Part shown: piece by piece, positions 1 through 11,332 of the stretch
Numbering within the stretch: position 1 is the stretch's first letter
Layout: every line of letters begins with the position of its first letter
Source of the DNA: Earliella scabrosa
Lineage: Eukaryota; Basidiomycota; Agaricomycetes; Polyporales; Polyporaceae
Direction: 5' to 3'
NCBI GenBank assembly: GCA_022605405.1
Contig: JABYQQ010000001.1
Coordinates: 5,361,014-5,425,013 of the forward strand
DNA length: 64,000 nucleotides
Made by a program: the position numbers and the translations under genes
Notes under the pieces: generated by a model
Seen by the model: the letters and a program-made list of their open reading frames with translations, nothing else
Told to the model about the DNA's origin: nothing
The model's database searches: none

Positions 1-820
1 ACGGACGCGACGGGTTGTTGGTCGTCGGATGGGGCGCTGTCGAGAGTGGGGCGGTGTCCGAGAGTGTCCGAGTCGTGTATTCGGAATGTCGGGAACGAAG
101 TGCATGAGTCATGTTGTAATTTGTTGGGGAGGAGGCGTCGTTTGCAGAAGCAGTCGGGTGCAAGACAAAGCTAGAGCGTAGAGGATCACGGTGACGAGCC
201 ACGGGCAGGGGCGTAAATACGGCGTAGATCCTCGCAGAATGAGCTCGAGGCCGTACGGTGAGGATCGGAGCGTTTCGCTGGCGATCACGTTAGAGACATG
301 TGCAGCACACTGACTCTTATTCAGACAGCAGGAAGTGGCTTTTCACGGAAGTGTTGCTCATGCCATACATTGTAGAGCTTGAGTGGGAAACGGTATCAGT
401 ACTAGTAAGAAAGCTGTGAGGCAAGTTGTACGGGCATATTGCGAATACTGGGCACGGTGAATACGGGTCGGCGCAAAATCCGTTCGAATAGGGCATCTTG
501 TGCTGTCCAGAGTCATTCACGGGAGGCAGAACGTGCACAGCGGGAAACTAGCCGAGGGAAGTGGCGGTAGTAGTGGCGGTTGGGAGAACGGAAACGCGCG
601 TCGACATATCCGGATAGGGAAGGCCACGTGGGCTGGCGAGGCCACATTGGGGGCGGCGGAGCCTCTCTCGCTCAGCATTCCTCTCCTCTTCTCTCATCCG
701 CAGTCAGTACCGTACACTCTTCTATCGACCTCCACCTCTCGTTTACCGTTCTTGTTCGTCTCTTTTCAGATCTATCTCCCACTTTATCTACACACAAACC
801 CCTCGACCAGACACAAGCCA
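1..820. other. intergenic, upstream of first gene
   Basis: No reading frame here resembles a known protein. The last 150 bases before 821 are rich in C and T on the plus strand, as is usual for fungal 5' leaders, and are probably the promoter and leader of the gene that starts at 821. Confidence 0.5.
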
Positions 821-1958
821 ATGCGATTCGGCGCACTTCCTGCGCTCGCCGTCCTCGGTGCAAGCCTCGGTAAGCCTCACCATCTTCCCTCGTACGACCT
901 CTCCCTCAACATTCTTCCTTCTGCGATCCCTCGTCCAACCCTCGGTCCATCCGTTTCATGAACTTGAACCACCCGCCACGCACAAACAGTGGTCGCTAGC
1001 CCGATCCGAGTTGTCGTGACCGAGGTCTCCACCTCCGACCCCATACGCTACGGCCACGCCGCCTCGAACATCGCCCATATCCCCGTCCCTCCCCCCGAGG
1101 TACTCCGGGATGCGGGCATGCTTCACGCTCTGCCCGTGACCCCCATCAACTCACAGACCATGAAGGTGCAGCACCGCCCGGGCTGCAAGGGCATGAGAGG
1201 CAAGGCCCTCGAGGCGTCCAACTTGCTCAGACAGTGGCTCGGACTGGAGCCGATCAGCGTCGAGCCCGCCCCGCCCCACATGCACCACGCCCACCACGAG
1301 GTCCCCGCGACTACGACGGGTGTGATCGTCAAGTTCAAGGAGGGCAAGACGCCGCACGGAGAGCTCCCTGTCCTGCCGTTCGTCGGGACCCCCGTCAAGC
1401 CCGCGTTCGTCACTGAGGGCGAGGTCCTGGAGGGAGGGAGTTCCCGCCCGATGTGGGTCCACCGTCACCACCGCCTGAGCGGGTCTTTCCTCCGTCGCGT
1501 TCATCACGCGCTTATGAGCCTTGGCCCTTGGGAAGGCCGCGCAGTTGCGTTCGTTCTTGGTGCGTGTCTCCACTCTTCTCATTGTTTTTGCTTGTGGCTT
1601 GTGGGCTTGTGGTCATCCCTCCCCTTGCCGGCCGGTGCTTGGCTTCCGTCCTCGCACTCTCCCTACCACCTCGAACACGCCCTCCTATCCCTCCCGTCTT
1701 TGTCCGATCACGATCTGCGTGCTAATCTCTGCGATCTTGCATCTAGGATGCGGCATTGGTGTTCTTCTGCGCATGGTCTGGGTGATGGTCCTCGTCACCG
1801 CCCGCGCCATTCGCGGCTCCCGCGACGACGAGACAGACTACGACGTCGTCTTTGACGAGGCCGAAGCTGAAATGCTCGTCCCGCCCCCGCAGTACACCGT
1901 CATCCAGGGCACCGAGGCCGTCCCGGTCGCCGTCGACGAGAAGGCCGAGAAGAACTAG
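821..1958 (+). CDS. small secreted/single-pass membrane protein, three exons
   Basis: I read three exons: 821-869, about 991-1559 and 1749-1958. The first encodes a signal-peptide-like start (MRFGALPALAVLGASLG) followed by GTAAGCC. The middle exon encodes a Pro- and His-rich region with no Cys cluster and a KVQHRPGCKG segment. The last joins at VLG|CGIG to complete one hydrophobic helix (roughly AVAFVLGCGIGVLLRMVWVM) followed by an Arg stop-transfer and an acidic cytosolic tail ending in DEKAEKN. This gives a type I topology with a large lumenal or extracellular part and a short tail. Similar uncharacterised proteins are common in Agaricomycetes, but I recognise no functional domain. The start is supported by the signal peptide and the pyrimidine-rich leader. 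Confidence 0.7.
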
Positions 1959-1995
1959 AAGCGGACGAGTCACGACACCGCCGCTTGCCCACTCG

Positions 1996-2038
1996 GTAGT
2001 TGATTCGCAGATACGCCAATTATCTGCGAATCGACTAC
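1996..2038. other. strong hairpin just after the stop codon
   Basis: An 18-bp stem with one mismatch and a 7-base loop lies about 40 bases downstream of the stop of the 821-1958 gene. Its arms are 1996-2013 and 2021-2038, and the core of the arm is GATTCGCAGATA. In a transcript it would form a stable 3'-UTR stem-loop. Its function is unknown. Confidence 0.75.
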
Positions 2039-3165
2039 TTATGTAGGTCGGATCCCTGTGGACACTGGATTCGTTTTCGGACTGTTCGTGTGCCATTGCG
2101 TTTGTTGTAGCCCCAAGCTCGACGTCTCCTAGTCTCGTATCGACTTCTCCCGTTCTCTACATACACAAACCCCATATCTTGATCTATGTCTTGTCGTCCG
2201 TGCCGTGCCCTTACGTAGGCACTGGCTCCGTCGTCTCAGAATTGTCCCCTGTCCCCTACAAATATCTCCTGTAACGACTTGTGACTTCACACTTCGGCTT
2301 TTCTCTTTCGTTCTTCCATTGTCTGGCGTTCCTCCGTCTGTCAATAGTACGGAACTGGATCATGGATGGATGGAAGAGATCGGTGACGGGTCGGTACTGG
2401 TTCTCGTATGTACCTGTCGCTGCCGAGACTGCGTGAATGTATGATATATACTAGAATGGTGGGTTGCGTTGGATGCGCTGTGCTCGAAGAACCGCACTAA
2501 GGACAAGGATCATGAGTAAGAAATTGTGCCGGTGGTTCAAGACGATGAGGCTTGTGCTATCAATGGTGTTGGCAAATCCGACAACACGTATGCACGTCAT
2601 ATACCATGCCGTGGCTAGGTCATTCGTACACTCTTTTCCTACACACTCGAAAGGTCCCGGTCGCTGGCTCGTCTGGGCGGGTCGCGAGTTCTCGTCGGCG
2701 CGGTCTTGCGCGCTCTTTTCATCTCTACGTCTTTGCCATGTTGCGCTGATCTGGGCACGCTGACATGACGAATGAGAAGAGAGACAGTTCAGAGGCGCAG
2801 CCGTGGCTCGAGGCCGCGGACTCATGGTGTCCGGTATCCAGGGGCCAGGAGAACGGAAGGCGGGGCGGATGTTCGCATGCGCTGTAGAGGTGAAGGGGCG
2901 CGAAGTGAGGAGGAGGTCGCTGGAGGATCCCGGAAAGTGTATTTGCAGCGGATGCACAGCACTGGGAGCCGCACGGGCGGCGGTCAGCTTGCTTGAACCT
3001 CGGCGAGCAGCTCGTCGTCGTCTGCTAGGCCCGCCGCGTACGCCTGAGTAGTTGTCGTTGAGCCATACGCGGGGCAGATCACTGAAGATGGCGGCGCACC
3101 TCGAGTTCGGCTTGCGACGGGCCTGTCGTCGGGAGAGCTTGTGGTTTGCTCGAGAGCTGCGAAGG
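2039..3165. other. intergenic between convergent genes
   Basis: This is the 3'-flanking space between a plus-strand gene and RNase H1. The long minus-strand frame at 2451-3281 is mostly an overlap of the RNase H1 end in another frame and has no recognisable domain. Nothing else is supported. Confidence 0.5.
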
Positions 3166-4488
3166 CTATGGAGCGCGTCCTGGGAGTGAATGCGCGAGAG
3201 AACGCACCTCTTGCGATACGTTGTTGAGGTCGTCGAGGAGCGCGTCCCAGTCGCGTTCCGGCTCCTCGGGGAGCGTGGCACCGAGGTTCGCGAGCTGGTC
3301 TGCGCCCTCGTTCCCTTCGATGCCTGCGTGGCCTTTCACGTACTGGAGGTGGATCTGGTGTGGAAGAGCGCGAGGCGTGTCAAGACCATTTAGGAGGAAG
3401 AGAGTGGAAGGGGAGGGGGCGGCACCTTCTGGCCCTCGCGCGCGCGGAGGTCGAGGAGAGCTGAGAGGTAGCGGATCAGTGGAGCGTTCTTGACGGGCTG
3501 GCCGGTGGACGACTTGAAGCCGTTCCGGAGCCATTTGGGCATCCACTCTCGGAAGCCTGGCGGTGCGAGTGAGGTGAGAGGCGAACGTGGACGTGAGGAA
3601 AGATGCGAGAGGGGAGGAAGAGGAGGAGACGAGACGGAGACGGAGGGACGTACAGCTGATGCTATACTTGGAGTCCGTCTTGATCAGCAGCGGTCGTTTC
3701 GTGTGCGGGGCCGTCTCGAGTACGCGGACGATGGCCTGTTAGCAGCAGCGGGAGCGGCGGTGGTCTCACTTAGTAAGTAGATGAGTACAGGGGAAAGGGT
3801 GGGGACGAACGATTAGCTCTGCGCGGTTGTTCGTCTGCCCGCCCGGACAGCGCTCGGCGACGTTCCTGGTATCGACACGCTCAGTCACGCAAACAGGTAT
3901 GCATTCCAAGGGGTGCTACTCGGACACGGGCAGACGCATACCTTACGTCGTTAGGACCCCACCACACGCCCACTCCCGCTATTGACCCGGCCTTTCCGTT
4001 CCCCTTGCATGCCCCGTCGGAGTAGACGACGTCCCAGCCACTCTCGTCCTCGATCACTTCGGTCGTCAGCGCGGCCCATTTGGACGAGCCTGAGCTGTGT
4101 GGTTTGTCTGCTGCGTTCGCCTGCGGTTTCGAGTATGGCTTGGCACCGTGTTGACGAGACTGAGCTAGACGGTTGGAAGCAGCAGCAACAGACCCATTTG
4201 AGGCAGCAGGAGCAGCAGCCGCAGGAGAAGCGGAGGTGGAGGGAGTGGCTACGCCGTGTTGTGCGAGGTAGGTCTGGGCTTGCTCCATGGTCGGGAATTT
4301 CTGGTGCTTGTTGCCCATGAAACCGTTGACTTGTTGCTGACATTCGTCCCTAATTTGAGGAGGTGTAAAGACGGGAAGGTGGAGTGGAGGTAGCCGTGGA
4401 TGACAACGCGTACGTACCATGTGGTGTATACTCCTGGGACGCGTCCTCTTGCGACTGCGTAGAATCCTGGTTTGGCGGCCTTCGGCAT
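3166..4488 (-). CDS. RNH1: ribonuclease H1 (hybrid-binding domain + RNase H)
   Basis: Ribonuclease H1 cleaves the RNA strand of RNA/DNA hybrids. The N-terminus (MPKAAKPGFYAVARGRVPGVY) followed by a GNKHQKFPTMEQAQTYL segment is the viroplasmin-like hybrid-binding domain. A Ser/Ala-rich linker leads to the catalytic domain. All carboxylates of the active site are present: Asp in YSDGACKGNG, Glu in QTNNRAEL, Asp in IKTDSKYS and the last Asp in EGNEGADQLA, with the flexible-loop His in YVKGHAG. At least five short introns split the gene. The ATG at 4488 is chosen because it opens the hybrid-binding domain, but an in-frame ATG at 4647 would add 53 basic residues that could be a mitochondrial presequence. 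No lesion was seen. Confidence 0.9.
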
Positions 4489-6132
4489 GGCGCGAGGCTG
4501 TCGTCCTCGAAGGTCAAGTGTAAGAGAAGTAGGCTGTAGACGTGCACAGTCTTTAGGAGGAGCACGCGAATGTCTAGTGAGGAAGAAACGGTTGAGGGAG
4601 ACGAAACGGTGAGGCTGTTGTCCCAGAGGTGGGAGTCGACGCAGCAAGTTTCGTGGTGCCAGGATAGCTTAAGTAGTTCCTCTGCCACAGTCGCGGAGTA
4701 CTAAGTAGAGCGTGTCACGGGCTGGAGAGGATGGGAGCGCTGCGGTGGACACCGTGGTGTAAGCTTGCGAGGTTGGAATTCACAACGATGGCACCAGAGA
4801 CAGACCTCGTTGTGGGCGCTCGACCTCGGCACAAAATCTGCTTCGTTCCCCTACGTCCTCCTTGCAGCTTCAACCTCGACGTCGACGTTCCAATGCTTCC
4901 TCGAGGTATCCCAAGGCATTAAATTTTAGCTCACCGAACCTCATAGCCGCTTCAGTCGCTGGCTTTCGAGCAGGAGTGCTGCAAAGGGCGGTTCGAAGTC
5001 GGCTCTCTCCCTCTCGCCCTAGCAGCATGCAGTAGAGCTGGACTGTATCGCGGTCTAGTTACATCGTATAACGACTTCGCAATATATGAAAAGAACGATA
5101 CCGTGCCCAATGGCATGTGACTGCGGACTACGGCTGTGTTCTGGTTGACGAACTCGGACGTCGAGTTCATGACGGGACACATAGGATGCGGTACGATGCG
5201 CCACCATGATGATTTCAAGAAGCAAACAATATTCCGGCGTTTCTTGAGATGCGCCCCAGGCAATCTGCAGGTATGCTGTCGGCTAGATTATGTACATGGA
5301 GATGGTCTGAGAGTACTAGAGGTGCTGACGGTTTCTTCGCACTGTCGCTTCCTCATCGTGAGTTTCTCCGTCTGGTTCTCCTCAGCAACCTTCGACATCT
5401 CACACTATATACCGCATCATAGGGACCTACAAGGACCGGGCATTCTACGGCACGCAACGTTGACCTCATTACGGGACTTGCCGTGTCTTGCTGGCAGGAG
5501 TGCGTCATGCAATCCCGCACCCTGCTGCCTCACAGGTCTTCTGCCTCTCCGCAACGCATGTGCGTAGGGTTTGGCGACATCGGCGACCTCTCACCGAGCT
5601 CTCTCGTAACCATGTGGGCGTCGCCTGCCGAATCCTGCGCGCGACAGTCGGCGCGGAAGGCTTCGCTCCATTGACTCGCTACTAACCTACCCCTAAAGAT
5701 CCTCGGGCTTGGTTGCCGAAGTGCAGGCACACTGCGGACGAGATCTCTGATCTCCAGTGTGAGTTTGGCTCCTGCATAGGCTCGACAGTGTACTAATGTT
5801 GCAGCGCGGCGAACACATTTTAAATGGCCGGGTTCATTCGATGCCTCCTGCTGTGAAGTATCTCGCAGTCAACCTCCGTAACCTCGCCCAGATCCTCTAG
5901 AGACCCCGATCGACGGCTGGCCCTCGGCACTTCTATACAACGTTTCATAGTCAGCGATCCGACTGGGTGGGATGTACTCTACCGGTAACCCTACCCACTC
6001 TCAATAAGCGTTCCTCTATTTAAAGCTAATTGGCGCGGCCTCGCAGTCGGTCATTGCGTAGTCTCAACCAAGACCCTCCGCGCGGCGCGAGGGGTTTGTG
6101 TTGAACCTAGGTCATTGCGCACTCGTCGCCTC
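4489..6132. other. intergenic, no supported gene
   Basis: The stretch holds several short frames on both strands (for example around 5136-5567) but none with a recognisable family or codon pattern. It carries the promoter of RNase H1 on its left and that of the P450 pseudogene on its right. The bases 4489-4650 may be the first-exon extension of RNase H1. Confidence 0.45.
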
Positions 6133-8360
6133 ATGCTACATCATCTACTTGAAACGCCTACGCGCGCAGGCCTGACAGCAGGTGCGATCACACTAGCCCC
6201 AGTGAGATACTTTCAATCAAACATGGCATGAATTGAAACGAACTGACGTTCCGGTATGCTTAGGTCACTCATCAGGTGTTCCGGTGCTTTGAGACGTATT
6301 CGATCTTCATACATGCACTCCTAGCACCGCCCGGTCTGTTGGCTGAATATGTCGCTTCACGCCCTCGTTCAGCAATCTCACCCGTCAATGAACTGCGAGT
6401 GGCCTACCCAACCTATCATTCAGCACTCGTCGTGTCCGTATTGATCTACCGCATCTCGCCTCTCCATCCGCTTGTCATCTACCCCGGCCCTCTGCCTTGC
6501 AGGATGTCAAAGTTCTGGATGGGGTTCCTCACTATTTCCGGTCACCAGTACGAGTACATCAAGGCGCTTCATCACAAGTACGGCGATATTGTCAGAATCG
6601 CTACGTCCTCGACGTTCATACTGTCTTTGCTCATCTAGCTAACCGCCGATCGCGCTGGCTTCCTCAAGGTACGAACGAGGTCTCTATCCGCGATCCATCC
6701 GTTATCCCCAAGGTCCTTGGCCGGTCTGGCCTGAGGAAAGGTCCTCGTACGTCAACCCTTCGTTGCTTATGACCCTTGCGCTTACGACTCACTTCTGGGC
6801 GATTATTTGCAGATTTCCTCGGCAGCATGCTGGATGCCAACGCAATCAACCTCGTGGCATTGCAGGACATTGACTACCACCTGCAGCGTCGGCGGCCTTG
6901 GGCTCGCGCGTTCACTCCGAATGCGCTGAAGGACTTTGAGGAACGCATCGCGTCACATGCAAAACAGCTCATCCTACGGCTGGAGGAAGAGAAAGGTGTG
7001 GTCAAGCTGAACGAATGGATCGAGCAATTCGCGTATGTTCAAGTCACCTACTGACTCGATGATGGGGACTGACGCACGGATAACTCCCAGGTATGATTTC
7101 ACGTCGGACATGGCGTACGTGGTTCCATTCGATGCTCACAGCATACACATCCTGTTGTAGACTTGGGAGCAGCTCCGAACTTCTCACCGGGAAGAATCAA
7201 ACTAACTTTCTCGTTAGCCGACACCTTGGTGTACGTGTGACGATTTGCTTGTGCTCGAACTCTACTCATGGTATCGATTTAGAGGCGCTGTTCGGTCACG
7301 TCCCTTGGCTAGGAATCCGTGTGGGGTGACTCCTCTTTGTAGCCAAAGTGGGGAGGAAGGTCGTCGAGTACTTACTGTCGGGACCAAACGCAGAAGCGCA
7401 TCGACCGCAGTCCTGTCCAAAGGAAAGATCTCTTCTACTACCTCGTACGTCTCGCGTGTTTGCTCTCGACGTTCATCACCAAACTGTATCGCTGCGTACA
7501 GAACCACGAAGACGCTCCAGAGATCGCGCCGCCGTCCATGGAGCAGCTTGTACAGACTGTGTACAGTATAAGACGGTCTCACAGCGATGGTCGCAGGGTC
7601 CGACACAGTCTCTGGCGCGAAGTTGGCGAGTCTCTTCAGCTGTCTTATGGCCCATCCAGAGACGTACAAGAAGCTGCAAGCAGAGATCGACAAGTTCTAC
7701 CCCTCTACGGAGGATATTGTCAACACCGCCCACCATCGAGACATGCATTATCTCACTGCCGTCATGTCAGTGTCTCCTCGAGGCCCCTTGTGACCGTTGT
7801 ATCACTGAATAGTTGGTTTTCTTGTAGCAACGAGAGTTTGCGTCTGTTCCCGTCTGTTCCCGGATGTACCCAGCGCGAGGTCCCATCCACAGGAATAACC
7901 GTACGCTCGATGTCTGTCTTGAGCATTATGGTGGCGACGCATTCTGACTACTTGCTGCCGGACCTCAGTTACCTCCCGCCGGGGACGAAACTCTGGGTCC
8001 ATGCGTACTCCATGGCGACTCGTACAACTTCTCTCTCGCCCCGGATACGTTCTTCCCCGAGCGTTGGCTCATCGCGTCCGGAGACGCCTCTGCGGCCAAG
8101 CAGCTACCGTCCTCCCTGGCTCATAGCTCGACGTTTGTGCACAACGAGGAGGCGTTCATCCCGTTCTCGTATGGGCCGATGAACTGGGTTGGGAAGAACC
8201 TCGCGCAACAAGAGATGAGGATCGTGATCTGCGCGATCATGCAGAGGTTCCACATGCGGCCTGTTGAGGGGTGGACGCTGGAGGAGTACCGTAGGGGTTC
8301 CGGGACTACTTTGTCACAACCCGTGGCGATGTGCCGGTACATCTCGACGTGCGGGTTTAG
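6133..8360 (+). pseudogene. cytochrome P450 pseudogene, heme cysteine replaced by Trp
   Basis: This is a paralogue of the P450 at 8885-11254 and aligns along its whole length. I place exon 1 at 6133 (MLHHLLETPT...ITLAP|GTGAGA), joining to QVFRCFETYSIFIHALL. Lesions: the intron after VRI has lost its GT donor (near 6601); the reading frame breaks near 7390 (between LLSGPN and QKRIDRSPV), by an insertion of about 20 bp near 7551-7571, near 8020 before YNFSLAPDTF, and near 8295 before RDYFVTTRG. The heme-binding loop reads PFSYGPMN-W-VGKN: codon 8185-8187 is TGG where the paralogue has TGC. Without the thiolate ligand a P450 cannot work, so the copy is dead even apart from the frameshifts. The neighbouring paralogue suggests a tandem duplication. 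Confidence 0.92.
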
Positions 8361-8884
8361 GCAGGGCGCCCAGGAACCCGATGAAGGCACGAGCACTAAT
8401 GAACGGTAGGTACATTCCTTCGTCCATTACTTCTGCCGAGAATCTTGAAGCTTCGTTGACAGTGCACGACTGGGCACCTGTCGGACCTCATTGATGACGA
8501 CTAGCGTTAGCGCATGGACCTTCTCAACTCTTGACCATCCACAGGCTGGAGCAGATCTTCATCGTGACCTGTTGCCGACTCAGCGGAGTGCCCACACGGA
8601 CTTGAAGGCCCAAATTAAAGTTGCCGCTACTACTAGCGTTCAAGTTGCACGACATCTCAGAGAGATGCCTGCAGGATAATGACGTACTGTACGTCGTGGC
8701 TGACAGAGTGTATGCATTGATGCCTCGTGACTCTCGCTCGGAGTTGACCCAGGTTGGTCCGCGCGATCTACAGCTGGGCGGTAAACCTCAGCGGGTCTCT
8801 ATCGAACGCCACTCTCGTTGACGCTGGCTTGCTTAGATCTATTAAAGGCCATCGCTCAGCGGGCGCAGTCTCCCAGTCTGCACC
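8361..8884. other. intergenic between tandem P450s
   Basis: This short spacer separates the pseudogene stop from the start of the intact paralogue. Small frames are present but none is supported. It must contain the promoter of the downstream P450. Confidence 0.5.
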
Positions 8885-11254
8885 ATGAATCTTCTCATCT
8901 CTCCGGTCAGCTTCTTTGAGTCAACGCTGGAGTCGCTCTCAGAGTCGCCGTCTCGCAGTGATGTAGTCACAGTTGTCGTTGTACTTGCTTTGGTGAGTTC
9001 TCCATTTGTGACAAACCCTGCCAGTGGTAGGGCAATACAGACAAGTCTGCTAACATTTCGACGCACTCAGATTGCCCACCATTTCTTCCGGCGTTTCGAG
9101 ACATACTCCCTCTTCATTCACGTATCCCTCCTTCTTGTACCCCCAGGTATCCTCTCCGGATACGTCGTGTCTCGCCCTAGTTCAACATGGACGGTGCTCA
9201 ACGCATTCTTCTTCATATGTCCAATCTATCTGTCCGCCCTCTCAACAAGCGTCTTGCTGTACCGGCTTTCGCCTTTCCATCCCCTTGCGCGATACCCGGG
9301 TCCGCTCAAGTGCAAGGTCTCAAAGCTGTGGATGGCACGCCTCAGCCTTGAGGGTCATCAGCACAGATACATCAAAACGCTGCACGACAGATACGGGGAC
9401 TTCGTCAGAATCGGTCCGTCTTCTCCACCACTTCCTCCGTCCGTGCCCGAAAATTTGATAATATATGCCTCGGCCACAGGCCCAAACGAACTCTCGATCC
9501 GCGATCCATCTGTCATACCTCAACTCCTCGGTCCATCTGGTCTACCAAAAGGCCCACGTACGTCCTTCTTTCCTGACCCACACCTTCATAGACCAACGAA
9601 CTTGGCAGATCTCATTGGCAGATCGCTGAATCCCAAAATCCTCATGGTTATCGCCATGCAGAACACAGACTATCATCTGCAGCGCCGCAAACCGTGGACC
9701 CGCGGGCTCTCCCCTGGTGCAATCAAGGATTACGAAGAGCGCATTGCCTTGCATACGAAGCGACTCGTCTGGAAGCTGAAAGCGGCGGGCGAATTCACGC
9801 TGAACGAGTGCATCGATAGCTTTGCGTACGTTGGACCTTGAGTCACACTATCGACGCACCTTCCCTCGGTTTGCCTTATATGGTCAACGCTGACTCGAAA
9901 CCTCTTGTACTAGGTACGACTTCATGTCGGATATGGCGTGGGTTTTGTCTCGCCAGTTTGATCCTCGGTTTCTCGCTGACTATTGGCCCACACTCAGACT
10001 CGGCGAAAGCTTATCGGACTTGTCAAGCGAGAGAGAGCCCGATCAATTTTGGTCATCCTTGGAGGACTCAGTGCCGTAGGCTTGATTGTCATGCTTGCGA
10101 GTCGGAGGTGATTCTTAACATCGCACTATGCAGCATAGCGACGTTCTTCGGACATGTCCCCTGGCTCGGTGTCTACATGGGCAAGGTGCCGGCTGCAGCC
10201 GATCAAATACAGAAATTGATCGCATATTGTCGGACGCGAGCCCAGGAACGCCTTAAACGTAGCCCTGTCCTGAAGAAGGACTTGTTTCATTACCTCGTAC
10301 GTGATATCTCCTGCGTGCGTGAGTGGTCTCCCAGAGTCCCACTGATATATGGAATAGAACTACGAGGATGATCCAGAAGTTGAACCGCCACCTCTTCAGC
10401 AACTTGTCGACGACGGGATTACAGCGATGATCGCTGGTGCCGACACTGTCTCCAGCGCGCTGACAAGCCTTTTCGGCTGTCTCATGGCCCATCCAGACGC
10501 GTATGAGAAGCTGCAAACAGAGGTTGACAGGTACTATCCTCCCTCCGAGGACATCATCAATACTGCACACCATTCAGACATGAACTACTTGACTGCGGTT
10601 ATGTGAGCTACTTCGCGATCTCGTTCACGTCCTCGCTAGTGCTGAGCAACGACTGCTCTCGTACTAGCAACGAAACTTTGCGGCTCTTCCCCTCCGTCCC
10701 CGGGTGCACTCAGCGTGAAGTACCCCCCAATGGTCCAGGCACAACTGTAGGATCGCAGTAAGTAATACATCGCTGTCTGCATGTCTCTCGATGATTCTCT
10801 AGTCTCACAAACAAGTCGCGTTAGCTACATCCCACCCGGGACGAAGCTCTGGCTACACGCATACTTGATGCAGCGTGACCCACGCAATTTCTCTCCGGCT
10901 CCAGACACCTTCTGCCCCGAGCGCTGGCTGATGGCGTCGGGGGGACCAGAGTCCGAGAGCAAAACGCTGCCGGGCGACATGGCCCGGGTCGACGGGTCGA
11001 CGTTGATCCACAACGAAGATGCCTTCATTCCCTTCTCATACGGCCCGATGAATTGCGTCGGGAAGAACCTGGCCCTGCAGGAGATGAAAATGGTTGTGTG
11101 CGCTATCATACAGAGTTTCTACATGCGGCCGGCCAGGGAAGGATGGACGGTTGGAGAGTATCAGTCAGAGTTCAGAGATTACTTCTTGACGACGCGGGGC
11201 AAAGTCCGTGTTATACTTGAGAGACGACCGGGGTGTATGCCTCTAGACTTGTAA
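8885..11254 (+). CDS. cytochrome P450 monooxygenase, membrane anchored
   Basis: A heme-thiolate monooxygenase whose substrate cannot be told from sequence. Exon 1 encodes a short leader and a hydrophobic segment (VVTVVVVLAL), then a membrane-anchoring region (FIHVSLLLVPPGILSGY and FFFICPIYLSAL). It continues with the RYPGPL proline hinge, GPNELSIRDPSVI, FAYDFMSDMA, the I-helix AGADTVSSALT (oxygen-activating AG.DT), ExxR in NETLRLFPSVPG, and the PERW region. The heme loop is PFSYGPMN-C-VGKNLALQE, with the Cys codon at 11054-11056. About ten introns are needed. One join, between WSSLEDS and VILNIALC near 10065-10101, works only with a 37-base GTGCCG...CGGAG intron, shorter than fungal introns usually are, so a small indel there is possible. 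Confidence 0.85.
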
Positions 11255-11332
11255 TTGTACATATAAAGCCAAGCGAAGAAAGGTACATAGTGCTCTCGAA
11301 GACCCCCAAGATACGTGTGATTCATCCGGCAA

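Noticed and set aside
2451..3281. A 276-codon minus-strand frame
   Set aside because: Its first part overlaps the end of RNase H1 in another frame, and the rest is basic low-complexity sequence with no domain.
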